A program made the translations under genes and the position numbers. The notes under the pieces are model-generated. The model did no database searches, was not told where the DNA came from, and saw only the letters and a list, made by a program, of their open reading frames with translations. A stretch of 64,000 bases of DNA, taken from the NCBI GenBank assembly GCA_009823505.1, contig VZQC01013826.1:374969-438968 (forward strand), in the 5' to 3' direction. This document shows positions 1 to 12,196 of the stretch, in pieces. How positions within the stretch are numbered: position 1 is the stretch's first letter; every line of letters starts with the position of its first letter. This DNA comes from Rhizomys pruinosus. Taxonomy: Eukaryota > Chordata > Mammalia > Rodentia > Spalacidae.

Positions 1-224
1 TTAAAAAAAAAAAAAAAGACTTGAGAAAAAGATACAAGACAGGACTTAACATGTAAGGCAGAATGCATGAGTATGGAGGTGGGGCATGGATGGGGGAGGG
101 GCATAAACTTGATTAAGAAATATTGTATGAAATGCACAAAAGCTCAATAAAAAATTAAGGAAAAAGTTTACCAAGGAATACCCAGACAAATGTTCCCCTT
201 CCCTTACAAAGCTGTTCCCACATG
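1..224 (+). other. A-rich start of window, possible L1 3' end
   Basis: The segment is A-rich, with G-rich blocks and an AATAAAAAATT stretch near 147-157 that resembles the tail of a plus-strand L1 3' UTR. No coding potential is seen. From about 225 the sequence becomes recognisable as ERV-R pol by similarity to 39,290-39,340. The L1 assignment is weak. Confidence 0.25.
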
Positions 225-845
225 TGAAATTCTCAGGATCAGAATTCTTAAGGCTGTCTGTCAAGTTTGGCTGACAAAAAAAACAAACACTTCATCTGTG
301 ATTTCAATTCAATCAGAATCCTTCTGACCTGGCCTCACAGGTAGGTAGCAGGGTCCCTGAGTTCAGAATCTGCACCACTTCAGGTGAATGCTCAGGTTTT
401 TAACAGCATCTCCTAATATCTGACCATCAGAGAATTAGTTAGGCAGGACTGCCTCTTGCATTCAATCACAATTACCACTGAGACACTCATTACCAGTAAT
501 TTCCCTAATCTTTTGGTCTCTGACACTAAAAGATCTGTGGCTGCAAGGGGCTATAAATAGATTGACCACTCCTGGGCAGCAGAGTCCAGTTTCTTTGAGA
601 GATAAGCTACCTGGGCCAGGGTATGACCCCAACATCCAGTTCGAACTCTTGCTGAAGGGCCAGCGTGCTCATGTACATACAAGAAGAAAGCCTTTTCTGA
701 GCCTGGGATTCCTAATCTTGGTGCATCAATAAGGGCCCATTTGATCTTTTTCAGGGCTTTTTGTTGGGTCCATTCCCATAATAATGACTCCTCTTTGTAG
801 CCTAAGAAAGGGATTTGGCTCAGACAGAAAATTTGCATATCCATA
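225..845 (-). pseudogene. ERV-R pol remnant: RT connection to RNase H region (unit 0)
   Basis: The minus strand encodes a class I (gammaretrovirus-like) reverse transcriptase connection segment. An open stretch at 551-844 carries the W-x-QQKAL-x-KIKWAL block, a GIP/P-x-F-x-LYVHEHAG-like block and a VAYLSKKLD block, typical of the end of RT before RNase H. The same segment recurs at 39,290-39,740. Frameshifts and stops break it, and the 3' part toward 225 is only recognisable by DNA similarity to the second copy. Family assignment is secure from the motifs; activity is excluded. Confidence 0.75.
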
Positions 846-864
846 TTCTATAACAGCCACCCCA

Positions 865-1095
865 GGGCTGGAGAGATGGTCAGTGGTTAAAAGCACTGGT
901 TACTCTTGCAGAAGAACTGGGTTCAATTCCCAGCACCCACATGTCAGCTAACAACCATCTGAAACTCCAGTTCTAGGGGAATCTAACACTTTCTTCTGAC
1001 CTCTGTGTGCACTGCATGACATGAGTGCACTTACACACATGCAGACAATACACTCAAACACCTAAGATAAAAAATGTAAAAATAATTAAAAATGT
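865..1095 (+). mobile_element. B2 SINE
   Basis: It begins GGGCTGGAGAGATGG, carries the tRNA-derived B-box-like GGGTTCAATTCCCAGCACCC and ends in an A-rich tail. It is inserted into the ERV-R pol remnant. Confidence 0.9.
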
Positions 1096-1111
1096 ACTTT
1101 TAAAAAGCGCT

Positions 1112-1274
1112 TTAGCTAGGGCATGGGGAGCCTTTAGATTCCATAACACTGGAGGCAGAGGCAGGCAGATGTATGTGAGATAGGCCAGCCTCTTACATAG
1201 CGACCTCCAGGCCAGCTGGGGCTACGAGGAGACCCTGCCCGCAAAGACTAAAAAAAAAAAAAAAAAAAAAAAAA
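1112..1274 (+). mobile_element. B1 SINE, degraded
   Basis: It shows GGAGGCAGAGGCAGGCAGAT, a damaged GGCCAGCCT box and a GGGGCTAC..GAGACCCTG end, followed by a 27-base A run. The first third is strongly diverged. It lies directly 3' of the B2 and interrupts ERV-R RT. Confidence 0.8.
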
Positions 1275-1472
1275 GACTCAAAAGCTGCACTAGATCCCAC
1301 CAGATGGCTATTCTCTGGATCAAGTTGATGTTACCTTTGAGATAAACAAAACCACAGGTGTCTAACTTTTTCTTGCAAGATTTGGGCCTGTTTCCTTGAA
1401 ACCTTGTCACCAGCTTTCCATAGGAGGATGAGGAGCAGCCAAGGCATTTGAAGGGAAATTCTGGCCCCAACT
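1275..1472 (-). pseudogene. ERV-R pol remnant: RT palm/thumb region
   Basis: On the minus strand a segment resembling the gammaretroviral RT stretch after the YVDD motif is visible (AGDKVSRKQAQILQEKV, then HLWFCLSQ), followed by a frameshift. The homologous stretch in the second copy is at about 39,820-39,930. The YVDD motif itself is not present here because the upstream half of RT is missing between this piece and the protease. Confidence 0.7.
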
Positions 1473-1655
1473 GTGGTTTTTTTTTTTTTTTCTTTTCTTT
1501 TTTTTTCTGGTCGTTTCGTTAAGAACACGGAGTCTCCCTGTAGCCCCAGCTGTCCTGGAACTCACTCTGTAGACCAGGCTGGCTTTGAACTCACAAAGAT
1601 CCACCTGCCTCTGCCTCCCAAGTGCTAGGATTAAAGGTGTGCGCCACCATAAGGT
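1473..1655 (-). mobile_element. B1 SINE (minus)
   Basis: It starts with a long T run and continues with the reverse complement of B1 (GTCTCCCTGTAGCCCCAGCT ... GGATTAAAGGTGTGCGCCACC). It replaces or interrupts the first half of ERV-R RT. Confidence 0.9.
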
Positions 1656-2050
1656 AGATGAAGTCAATTTTCTTGAGGGACCATAAGAAACATGATTTTT
1701 GACTGAGATTTTCCTAGGGTCATGGAGGCTTTATCCAGTAAGATAAAAGTTAGTTGGACCTATAGCTTTCCCAGAAAATTCCATCCCAATAAAGGCCCAG
1801 GACACTCAATGGTGATAGAGGAACTCATGAATGATCTCGTAACATCCTTGGTTGTACCATCTGGGCAGAAGAAAGAGGTAACAGACTCTGTGGCTCCCAG
1901 CATGCCACAGAATGAGCCACCAGAGTATGTAGCCCCAGCATCGGCCATAATGTCCAAGGGCCAGCCCCCTACTGTCATTCGGACTATAGGCTCCTGGGGC
2001 CCTACAAAATGGAGGCTGGTCTTTCCTAATCTTCCCCCATAGTTCTCTGC
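1656..2050 (-). pseudogene. ERV-R retroviral protease remnant
   Basis: The minus-strand frame at 1,760-1,978 has the aspartic protease layout: a VGGWPLDIMADAGATYS block, where the catalytic D-T/S-G is D-A-G, and a C-terminal PGPLLGWNFLGKL block equivalent to the P-x-PLLGRDLL strand of gammaretroviral proteases. The catalytic Thr is replaced by Ala and stops follow, so it is inactive. It lies between the gag NC remnant and RT, as in a gag-pro-pol order. Confidence 0.8.
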
Positions 2051-2099
2051 AGTGGCTAAGACACTGAGATCATCCTCTGGTGCAGGTTGTTACCACCCT

Positions 2100-2400
2100 G
2101 GGATCGCCTGGCCTCTCTCCTTCTATCTTTCATAGACTGTGCAAGTTTGCTCAGATTGCTGAGGGCATTCCCCTTCCCACCCACCCTCCTGGGACAGCGA
2201 GCACATTGATTCCATGCCCACCTTGTCTCTGAACAGAGTTCTTTTTCCTGCCTGCTTCCCTGTCTGCTTCCCTGTTGGTTTCAGCCTTGACATGGTGGAC
2301 CTTCCCCTGGAGAGTGCCACGATGGCTCCCCTAACGCAGTGGCCAGCAGACTCCTTGTTCTGCATCCCTTGGTGTGCCTCATGGTCTCTCCTTCCCGGTT
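2100..2400 (-). pseudogene. ERV-R gag nucleocapsid remnant
   Basis: The minus-strand frame at 2,123-2,365 has a basic stretch rich in Lys/Arg and then CSLSQEGGWEGEC, a damaged CCHC zinc knuckle. The second Cys is Ser and the His before the Trp is lost, so the finger could not fold. It sits directly upstream of the protease remnant in the minus direction, the expected gag-pro order. Confidence 0.65.
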
Positions 2401-4190
2401 AACAAAAACTTACATGGCTACCTCCAAAAATTGGCTGGCCATCGATCCCTCTAACTTTTGAAATGTATGGCAAATGTCTCCCAGGGCATGACCAAAAAAA
2501 GGCCATGTTTATCATTTTGATTCTCAGCTACCTTTGGATCAAATGGGGGTATTAAGGCAGAATACCACTCATGGCCTACTAGAGAGCTTCCTTTGTTATA
2601 TGGTGCCTTTCCTTGGTTTTAAATAACATCAAGACACTGACAGCAGTCAGCCCACCTGGGTTATGCATTGGAATGAATTATTGCATTCAGCTAATAATGG
2701 CCTGAGGGTTCTCTGTGAAAGATGACATATGATTTTTTTTCAATTTATGAGGTCAGTAATGGAAAGGGGTTGATAAATGAAGGTATGTTGACCTTCCCAC
2801 ACCTGTCCTTCTTGGTTGTAGTGGGTGGGGGGTGGGGGGAAGGGGTTCTTGGGCTTCCCTCAGTCAAGTTTCTACAATGGGAGAACTGTTTGATCAGACT
2901 CTCCCTGCTTTTCCCACGGAAGTGTAGGTACTTTAAACCAAACGTTCCAGAGCGGCTTCTGGTGAAGGAGCTTAGCGTGAACTTGAAAGGGAAGAGGCTC
3001 CAGGTAAGCAGGCTCTCTCGAGGCCACAGCTGCAGTAGAAACAAGTTGGTGGGACTAATGTTCTAACTGCAGCTTGTGCAGGTGGTGGGTTTGGCAGTTA
3101 GAGGTTCAAGGGCACACAAGGCAGGGGAACTGCTCCTCATTCCTCAGACAAAAGGGGCTTCTCAGTTCCCAGATTACATTTGGATATCGCTGCCATCCTA
3201 GCCAATATGATTCTTCAACTTTCCCAGAGACAAGTCTGCCACCATTGTGGGCAAGAATGGACTATATCCTGCTGGGAACTAATATAGAGAAACTGGTGTG
3301 GGTGTCCTGGGTCCCTAGCCAATGATCTTGAGCACTTTGTCAATTTTCACTTTGTCCACTCATCCCTCAGAGGGCCACCCCCCCACCTCCAGCCCCAGTG
3401 ATGGCCAATCTATTTCAGAATGAGTTTTCAGGGAACCAATTTAACACCTAGTTTCCTGAATATCCTCTTACAATTCGTCACCATACATTCTAGGGGAGTA
3501 CATTTCACTCTGTGTGACCCTCATTCTCCACCTAGCAGATGATGAACAGACTCAGAAGGGAAAGGGAAGGGGTGAGCTTTCACTTCTGTCTCCAGTCATG
3601 GAGCCTCTAAGAGCTGGTTCAGATTCCTCCTAGCATTGGTGAGACGGCACAGTGCCCAGTCAGGATCTCTCCAAAGAGAGCCATCTACGCTATATTCGGT
3701 TTCCACAGACCCAAGGATCGGGGCTCAACACCTGCTTTGGCCCTTGGTAGAGTTGGAACTCTCCCATCGTCCATCTCATCCACAGACACACGAAACAACT
3801 CCAGACTGCCACCCAGTGCTCAGAAGCCACTCTGGAACTAAGTTCCTTTTTTCCATGTGCATACTTAGGCAGCCCTGGGACTTTGTGAGGGGCAAAACTC
3901 TCTTTTCTGCTCCCTATTGGACTGAGCAAAACCAAATTTCAAATCAAAGTACCAAATTGAACTTGGGTTCTTAGCAGTCTTGATGGACACTTCCATGAGC
4001 TTGTTCCTATATCCACTGGGTCTATTGTACTACTAAAGTCCATTTATCATGCACTCCAGGGCTGAGTCTCTTAGGGATCAAGTAGACTATTTGCACCCAA
4101 GTGATTAACCACTCCCTGTGCTACAGGGAAATTGGAGATCTGGGATAAATGAGGTACAAGCCACCAACTCTGATCTCTAGACCAAACCCC
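2401..4190 (-). other. Presumed rest of ERV-R gag and leader, unrecognisable
   Basis: By position this should be the 5' part of gag and the leader of the minus-strand ERV-R of unit 0. I see no gag motif, no major homology region and no primer binding site. Minus-strand open stretches (for example 2,745-3,044) are basic but cannot be assigned. The other ERV-R copies lack this part, so no comparison is possible in the window. Confidence 0.3.
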
Positions 4191-4524
4191 AGGAAAAATG
4201 TAGTAGACACTCTGAACAGTTGAAATGCACCCCAGGAAGCAGTGTATTGTACCAGTCCCTGAGAGAAAATTCTCTAACTTGCAGCCTTGGACTATAACAA
4301 AAAACCCAGAGGCCAGGTATGATGGCACATGCCTTTTCTAATTTTTGCTTTCTTAGCTCCTACCGATGACAGTATACATTGTGATTGGTGTTCACAAACA
4401 CTATATATAAGAGGACATTTTAAAAATGCTGGGAATATAAGAGGGGGCAGATAGTAAGGGCTTCTATAGAAGATATGCAGAAGCGCCCATACACACAGAG
4501 AGCGTTCATACCTTATGCCATTAT
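4190..4524 (-). mobile_element. ERV-R LTR (unit 0, 5' side)
   Basis: Similarity to the 3' LTRs at 33,019-33,441 and 42,493-44,710 starts near 4,190 and ends at 4,524, where the shared flank F begins. In the minus direction it would start at the sequence equivalent to TGTGATAGG. A B1 fragment (about 4,308-4,336) interrupts it near the TATA position. The distal (U5) boundary is unclear. Confidence 0.55.
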
Positions 4525-5116
4525 GTGGAAGTCCTGGTTCTGCTCCGTCAAGCTCTGGTACCCTGGGGAAGTTCAGGATCCTCAGTTTCTTTCTGTAACA
4601 CAAAGATATGATCTCCTAGGATTGATGACTAAGTGCTTGCAAAGAACTGTGTTCACAAAATTGCTTGCTGGATTCAGCCCAGGACATGACCATGCCAATC
4701 CAGGTAGACCCCTTGACCGGGAGCCAGTGCTCTGCAGCCCCTCAGCTTATGTGGTATCTCTGCTCACTACACCCCTCCCACACACACAGAATCAGCAACA
4801 GAATACATGTATGGACTCTGCCCCTGAGGGACTCCCAGGATGACACAATTGCACACTAGCCAGGATGAGGGGTCTGGACATGTGTGACTCATGGGGAACT
4901 CTCCAGGCTGAGGCAAAGAGGGGTGGGTCAAGTGTGCAGATGTGCCCAGGGAACTGACACAGATACTTCAAGAGGTCCCCTGCAGTTAGACCTTGGCCTG
5001 CTGTCTCTCCAGTGCCCGCTATCAGAGCACACAGCTTCCAACAGGCCAAGTACACATCAGATACAGCAGTAGTATATGTTTGCCTTTAAAAAATAAACCT
5101 TTGTCACTACCAGTAT
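4525..5116 (+). repeat. Unit segment F (unit 0)
   Basis: Non-retroviral flank of the ERV-R insertion. The same sequence follows the LTR at 28,824, resumes at 29,945-30,245 and reappears at 17,578-17,787 and 52,931-53,285. Shared blocks include CAAAGATATGATCTCCTAGG, GGATGAGGGGTCTGGACATG and a terminal AAATAAACCTTT. No coding potential is recognised. The AATAAA-containing end could be an old polyadenylation site. Confidence 0.75.
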
Positions 5117-5131
5117 CTTTTTTTATTAATT

Positions 5132-5180
<49 letters not shown>

Positions 5181-5361
5181 TGCACCCGTGTCGTGCACGC
5201 CACGGAGGTCAGAAGAGGGTGTCGTATCCCCTGGGAGACTGGAGGCTCCTGGAATTGAGTTTTCAGACGGTTCTCGGCCACCATGTGGGTGCTGGGGATC
5301 GAATCCGGGTCCCTCTGTAACCGCGGTCGGCGCTCTTAACAGGCTCAATCTCTCCAGCCCC
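5117..5361 (-). mobile_element. B2 SINE (minus), with target duplication
   Basis: A long T run is followed by the reverse complement of B2, ending in AATCTCTCCAGCCCC. It is flanked by imperfect direct repeats CTACCAGTATCTT and CTACCAGTGTCTT, the second of which also serves as the left target repeat of the adjacent L1. Confidence 0.9.
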
Positions 5362-5384
5362 CTACCAGTGTCTTTTTTTTTTAA

Positions 5385-5433
<49 letters not shown>

Positions 5434-5821
5434 TTTTTATTGAAGTTTGTACAATTCATACACATTTCTCAGTCCAATTCAGATACACTCCCTTTCCATC
5501 CGTGCTCCCCCCCCCTCAATTCATGGCATTCTGTCCATACTGTCTCCCTCGTTTTTTTTTATTTTTTCTAGGTCTTTTAAAGTTAGTATAGGCAGAGGTT
5601 TAATGTTTTGAGCTGAAGTTTACTATTTAATCAGTCAGATGCTTTGTTTTGATTTTATTTTTCATTTTTAGGTTTTAAGGGATTCACAATATAAGAGCAA
5701 CAGTTGTTTTCATTGACATTGCTCAGTTTGGCCGGACACTAGTAATTGGTGCTAGCCTCCTCAATGAGGGATACCATCATCGTTGGTTTTGTGGGTTTTG
5801 TTTTTGTTGTGTTTTTTTTTT

Positions 5822-6057
5822 TTTTTCGGTATGTGTATGAAAGGTAATGTCTGCATGGCAGGTCTGTGCACCCGTGTCGTGCAAATGCCGCGGAGGTCAG
5901 AAGAGGGTCTCGGATTCCCTGGAGCTGGAGTTCTCCTGGAAGTGGAGTTTCAGACGGCTCTCCGTCATGTGGCCGGCCGCCATGTGGGTGCTGGGGAGCG
6001 AACCCGGTCCTCTGTAGAGCGGTCAGCGCTCTTAAAACACTAGGCCATCTCTCCCCC
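5822..6057 (-). mobile_element. B2 SINE (minus) inside L1 3' UTR
   Basis: Reverse complement of the CpG-rich young B2 type (GTGCACCCGTGTCGTGC ... GCCATCTCTCC). It is preceded by a T run and flanked by imperfect repeats near TCATCGTTGGTTTT and TCATCGGTTGTTTT. Confidence 0.85.
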
Positions 6058-9000
6058 TCATCGGTTGTTTTTCTGGGACGTGTTTACTTCACTAGCATGG
6101 ATAACTTCCTAGCTCCATCCATTTACCTGCAAAGTGCATGTCACCTTTCTTACCTCTGCATAGAACTCCATTGTGTAGATGTACACATTTCCTATCCACT
6201 CCTCTCAGGAAAAGAGGGCCGTGGGTTGGTTTCACCAGTCTGCTACTTGTGAAGGGAGCTTCAATAAACATGGCTTCTGCATGTATCTCTGTGGTAGGGG
6301 ATAAGTCTTGTGGGTAACATACCCAGGAGTGTATGGCTTGGGTTCTCAGTGGCAAGTTCATTCTGAGGTCTTCCAAGGGTTCTCCACAATGCTTCCACAG
6401 TGGCTGCATAAGTTACATTCCAGTCAGCAGTGGATGAGTGTTCCTTCCCCCCTCCCCACAACCTTCTCCAGCACTTGGTACAATTTGTTTTTCTTGATCC
6501 CTAGCTAGTTGTACTTTTTTTTACTTTTTTTACATTTTATTTTTTATTTTTTAACAAATCTGAGACCATGTTAGACCTGGTCCGCCCATTCCCCCACCCC
6601 ACCAGAGTTCATGCATTCTGAAAACATGGCTTTTTATCTCTTTCTCATAGACGTTCCTCAAATTCTCCAGTGTAGGAAGTTGACTGTTTGAGCAGAATTC
6701 ACGTGTTTCAGTCAGTTCTTTGATGAGTCCTTTCTGGTTGTTGTTGTTGTTGTTTGTTATCCAATATGCATTACGCCCAAACTGCTTTGGACAAAGATGT
6801 CCTAAATCAGACACAGCTGCACAAGAATTAAGGTCGACAATTGACAATCGGACTATTACACTCAAAAGGCTTCTGTTACAAAAAGAGAGACAATTCAAGA
6901 AAGTGAAGAAGAAACCCCACAGAGTGGGAGGAAACCTTCACTCGAACATCTGCAAAAGCATTACTGATTCCAGCTATATATAAACACTCAAAAAACAAAG
7001 AAAAAGAAACAAATACCCACTCAATAGATGGAGCAAAGAACTGTAACAGAGACTTCACAAGTGAGGAATTAGAGATTTCTGAGAAACACCTCAAGAACTG
7101 TTCAAAATCCTCACTAATCATTAAGGAAATGCAAAATGAAAACCACTTTAAGATATTCTCTTACTCCAATAAGACTGGCTAGGATCAAGAAAACAAATGA
7201 TACCAAGTGCTGAGAGGTTGTGGGGAAAGGGGAACACTCACCACTGCTGGTGGGAATGTAAACTCTATACGCCACTATGGAAAGCATGTGGAGAACCCTG
7301 GAAGACTTGGAATGAATTTGCCACCACCCAGCCATACCACTCTTGGGAATGTCCCAAGACTCACCCCACCACAGAGAACATGCACGGCCATGTTATTTGC
7401 ACGCTCTTTCACAATAGCAAAAGCTGGAACCAGCCAATGCCCCTCAACTGACGATGGATAGAGGAAAATGTGGTACATCTACACAATGGAGTTCTAATGT
7501 AGCAGTAAAGAAAGACGACAATCAGAATTTGTGCAGGAAAATGGCTGGAAGCTAGAGAGACATCATGCTGAGTGAAGTAACACAGTCCCAGAAAAACAAA
7601 CGAGAATGGTATCCCCCTCATCTGTGGATCCTAGCTAGTCTTATTGAAGTGAGATGAATGCCTTAAAGTGGTTTTGATTTGCATTTCCTTAATGATTAGT
7701 GATGTTGAACACTTCTTAAGGTGTTTCTCAGCCATCTCTAATTCCTCACTTGTGAAGTTTCTGTTCAGCTCTTTGCTCCATTTTTTTTTTCTTTTTTCTT
7801 TTTTTTCTGTTTTTTTGAGTGTTTATATATCTGGAAATCAATGCTTTGTCAGAGGTGTTTCTGTGGTGAAGTTTCCCTCCCACTGTCTGTGGTTTTTCTC
7901 TTCACTTCCTTGATTGTTCTTTTGATGTACAGAAGCTTTTGAGTTTAATGAGCTGATTTGTCAATGTCAACCTTAATCTTGCACAGCTGCTGTCTGATTT
8001 AGGAAGTCTTTTCCTACGTCTATGTCTTGTAGTCTGCTGCCAACTTTTCTTTCTGTCCGCTTCACAGTTTTGGGTTTCACATTGAGGTCTTGATCCATGT
8101 GAGGGTGACTTTGTAACGGCAAGAGGTAGGGGTTTAAATTTCATTCTTCTACAAGTGGTGATCCAGTTTTGCCAACACCACTTGTGCTGCTTTTTCTCCA
8201 TTGTGGTCTTCTTGGCCCCCTTGTCAAATATGAGGTGGCTGAAATTGTATGTGCTCAAGTTTGAGTCTTCAGTTTTGTTCCATTGGTCACAGTCATTTTT
8301 TGTGCCAGTACCAAGCGTTTTTATGACTATAGCCCTGTAGGATAGTTTGAAGTGTGGTATAAGATCCCCCCTATGTGTTGCTTCTTTTTGCTCAGGTGGC
8401 TTTGGCTATTCGGGGTCTTTTTGTGTTTTTTTTTTTTTTTTTTTTTTTCTGTGGTTTTTTTTTCCCTTAGCATGTGAAAAAAGTCTTGGAGCTTTTAATT
8501 GGGATTGCATTAAATCTGTACAAGTTTGGTAGAATGACAGTTTTTACTATATTTATTTTTCCCAATCCTATGAGCAGGGGAGGTTGTTTCCCATCTGTCT
8601 TCTATGTCTTCTTTCAATTCCTTCTTCAAGGTTTAAGTTTTTTTTTGTAAGAATCTTGGTGTCTTTGTTATGTTTGTCCCTGGGTATTTATGTTTTTGAG
8701 GCTAATTGTGAGTGGGAAGGTCTCCTGTATTCCTTCTTTGAGTGCTTATTGTTGGGGTGGAAAGAAAGATCTACTGATTTTTCTAGGTTAAGTTTGTAGC
8801 CTGCACTTTACTAAACTCTTAATCGTTTCTAGGAGTTTTCTGTGGATTTCTTAGCATCCCTAATAAACATCATCATCATCAAGAAAGGGATTGCGACTTC
8901 CTATTTTCCATTAGTACTCCTTTTAATTTCCTTTTCTGCTTATTGCCCTAGCAAGTTACCTCAAGCATTATATTGAAGAGAGTGGTGACAGGGACACCTT

Positions 9001-10980
9001 GCCCTAGACCATACCTTTAAAGGGTATGCTTTCTCTTCATTTCCTTCCTTTAGGATGTATTGGCTTGCGTGGGTTTCCTGTATATAGCTCTTGTATTACT
9101 ATTGAGGAAGATCCTTGCCAAGACCATATTCCCCTTAAGACTTTAAATGAAGGGATGCTGGATTTTTTGTACAAAGCTTTTTTCTGCATCAATTGAGGAA
9201 TGTTCCAGTGTGGTTTTGTCTTTGCAGTCCATGTTATGTGTTTGATGATGGTTTACTTGATTTTCATATGTTGAACCATACCTGCATCTCTGGAGACAAG
9301 GCACTTGATCTGGAATGATCTCTTGAATGTCTTGATTTTTGCAAGTATCTTTTTGAAAGTTTCGCATACTGTGTTCATTAAAGAGATGGGTCTATAGTTC
9401 TCCATTTTTGGTTGTATCTTTGCCTGGTTTGGTATTTTAGTGATCTGGCTTCAATAGAAGGATTTGGGAGAATGTCCCTCTGTTTATTCCTTCCAAACAA
9501 TTTCAATAATAATAGGTTAAAGCTTTTTGGAAATGTTTTATAGAATTCCTGCTGGGGAAACCATTGCGACCTTGGCTGTTTTTAGTTGGGAGGTTTCTCA
9601 TTAATACATACTTTACAATCTTCAGTTCTATATATTATGGTCTTTTAGTCTGTCGATCTCTTCTTGGTGAGCTTTGGTGATTCCCAGGATTTCGATATTC
9701 ATCCATTCTCCTAGGGTTTCAAACTAGTAGATATAGAGTTTTTTGAAGTATTGCCCGTATGATTGTCTGGATTCTTTTCATTTCGTTTTCCCTTTCACCA
9801 CAGTTTCCATGATTTGGAGTTGTTCCTTTTTTCTTTTGGTTCGGCTAGAGGTCTCTATCTATCTTGTTTATTTCTCGAAGAATCAGCTGTTTGGATTCAC
9901 TAATTTTTTTTGTATTCTTTTCTTTTGTTCTATTTCATTGATTTCGCTTCTGATTTTTTGGTAGTTCCTCTTATTTCTTGCGGTGTTGCATTTAGGTTTC
10001 ATTCGTTGTCTCTCAAGTGTGTTTACAGCAGTGGTAGATCGTTCACTTGTGCTCTTTTCTGTTTTTCGAATGTAGGCACCCAGGGCTATAAAACTTACCT
10101 CTTAACACTGCGTTAAAAAAAGTAGCCCATATGAGGTTTTTGTTCTGTGGTATTATCAATTGGCTCAGTTCAGGAATGCTTTTTTTCTTTCTTTATTTCT
10201 TCCCTTGACCCATTCATTATTCAGAAGTTGGTGCTTAGTTTTCCATGTGGTCCTGTAGATAGTAGGGCTTTCCCTGGTGTGTTGATATTGAGCTTATTGG
10301 CACTTGGTCTAAGAATGCATGAATTATTTCAATCTTTTTGTGTTTGTGGAGGTTTTTTTTTTTTTTTTTTTTTTTTTTCTATTTTGGAGAATGTTTCCAT
10401 GGGGTGCGGAGTAGAAAGTGTATGCTCTTGGTATTAAGGTGGAATATGCGGTAGAGGTTTGTGAGGTCTGTTTGGTGTACCATATCATTCAGTTTCAGAT
10501 GTCTCTCTGTTATTCTTTGTCCAGATGACACCTGTCCAAAGGGGCTTAGTGGGGTATGAATACCCTACTCTGAGTGTACTGGGGTTAATCTGTGCCTTGA
10601 GGTTCTGGAGAATTGTTTTTATAAAGTTTGGTGTACCAGATTTTGGTGCATATTTGTTCATAATTGTGAAATCTTTTATATTCATAATTGTGAATTTTCT
10701 TGGTGAATTGTTACTTTGTTAAAAATGTAATGGCCTTTTTTTGTCTCTTCTGACTTCTTTTAACTGATATTTTGTCGGATAATTAGAAATAGCACACCTG
10801 CGTTTCATTTTGTACAATGTTCCGTGGAAGTTTTTTTCCAGCCTTTCACTTTAAGGTGGTGCCTATCCTTGAGGGTGAGAGTGGTTTCTTGTATACAGGC
10901 AAAGATGGGTTCTGTTTCCTAATCCATCTCCCAGTCTATGTCTTTTGATTGCAAAGTTTAGTCCATTAATATTAAGGTTA
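6058..10980 (-). pseudogene. L1 ORF2 (endonuclease/reverse transcriptase), decayed
   Basis: Minus-strand fragments match L1 ORF2p. An endonuclease-domain piece lies at 10,485-10,685 (NMHxx/YAPKSGTPNFIKxIL type). A segment with SDSSCARLRLTL and [12 protein letters not shown] lies at 7,902-8,258, and the C-terminal W-x-CG and SWVCYP region at 6,092-6,409. The frame is interrupted throughout, and a 1.1-kb nested L1 at 6,509-7,629 splits the C-terminal end. No intact catalytic domain remains. Confidence 0.8.
6509..7629 (-). mobile_element. Nested L1 with 5' inversion
   Basis: It is inserted into the older L1 and flanked by CCTAGCTAG at 6,500-6,508 and 7,630-7,638. The part from 6,509 to about 6,790 is the minus-strand L1 3' end, starting with T-rich sequence and including a GTT-rich tract. 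From about 6,790 to 7,629 the same kind of element reads on the plus strand, encoding ORF2 C-terminal pieces ([29 protein letters not shown]). This is the layout left by twin priming. Confidence 0.85.
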
Positions 10981-11079
10981 TAAACTGAAAGATTGATGTT
11001 TTTTCCTTTCACCTGATTATCCATTTGCATTTTGGGACTAGTTTCTTTCTACTTCTGCATTAATGCTTTTATTAATTTT

Positions 11080-12196
11080 CTCTTTCTAGGTGCCTGGGAA
11101 GAGTTGTCCCCTCTCTTCTGTCCTTTGAATGTTTTCAAGTAGTCTCTGAAGGGTTGGTTTGCCAACATGTATTCTAGCATCTTGTTTATGTCCTGGAAGA
11201 TTTTTTCCTTCCTTCAACTATAATTGACATTTTTTCTGGGTAATATTAACCTGGATTGGCATCTATATCCTTTAAAACACTGGAATGCCTTCATTCCACA
11301 TTTTGTCTTGCGTTCATAGGTTGCACGGAGAAGCAGGTGTATTCGATGGGTTTCCACTTATGGTAACGTTGTTTTTCTCTGTGGCTTTCATTCAGAATTT
11401 TTTGGTCTTTTTTGACATCTAGCAGGTTACTAGGATATGGTGTGAGGAGTCTTTTCTGATCTTGTCTGTTTGGAGTTCTATGTGCTTCTTGTATTTATAT
11501 TGGTTTGTCTTTTTTTAGTTTGGGGAAATTTTCATCTATTATTCTGTTGAAGATCTGATCAATACTATTCTCTTGGGATTCTTCTCCTTCCTCTATCCAT
11601 ATGATGCAGAGGTTTGAACTTTTCATAGTGTCCCCCAATTCCTAGTTGTTCCACTTTTGTGTATTTTTAAATTTTTCATAATCTTTACTTGAAGTTTTTA
11701 GTCGTCCTGTGTTATCTTCCAGGTCTGATATTCTTTGTTCTGCTTCCTCCATTCTACTTCTGAGGCTTTTTCCATTCCTTTCCTATTGATTGGATGAGTG
11801 TTCAATTTCCTTTTTCATTTCATCTTGGGATTTCTTTAGTATTTCCACTTCCTTTTGTAGCTTCTCAATCTCTTCCTGTAGCTCTTTGCTTTGCTGGTCG
11901 GTTTCCTTTTTTATTTCAACATGGGATCTTTTCAGTATTTCCACTTCCTTCCAGAGTTTGTCATTTTCTCCCTCTAGTTCTTTCTGGCGTTTGTCAATCT
12001 CTCTCTCCTTCTTTAGTTTTTCATTCTTTCTCCTTAGTTCTCTGACTTGTTCTTTATATTCTTTGATTTCTTTGAATATGTCTGAAATTGTTCCTCTAAG
12101 ATCTGTTTCCTGGGCCATCCCCAGGGGGATCCCACTGTAGGAATCTCCCACAGGGTTGGTAGAGCTTGGTGTGGAATTATCCTGCACCTTTCCCAT
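11080..12196 (-). pseudogene. L1 ORF1, partly open
   Basis: The open frame at 11,783-12,196 (137 codons) starts with Met at 12,196 and is a long heptad-rich, Glu/Lys-rich segment (repeats of the EIEKLQKEVEILKKS kind), the coiled-coil N-terminal domain of L1 ORF1p. The downstream RNA-recognition and C-terminal domains (to about 11,080) are recognisable in pieces but frameshifted. ORF1p would be an RNA-binding trimer; this one cannot be complete. Confidence 0.75.

Noticed and set aside
1722..2042. 106-codon plus-strand frame
   Set aside because: Shadow of the minus-strand ERV-R protease, which has recognisable motifs; this frame has none.
4993..5430. 145-codon plus-strand frame with Phe runs
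   Set aside because: The Phe runs are translated poly(T) tails of a reversed B2 and the L1.
11790..12140. Ser/Phe-rich plus-strand frame
   Set aside because: Antisense shadow of the L1 ORF1 coiled coil.
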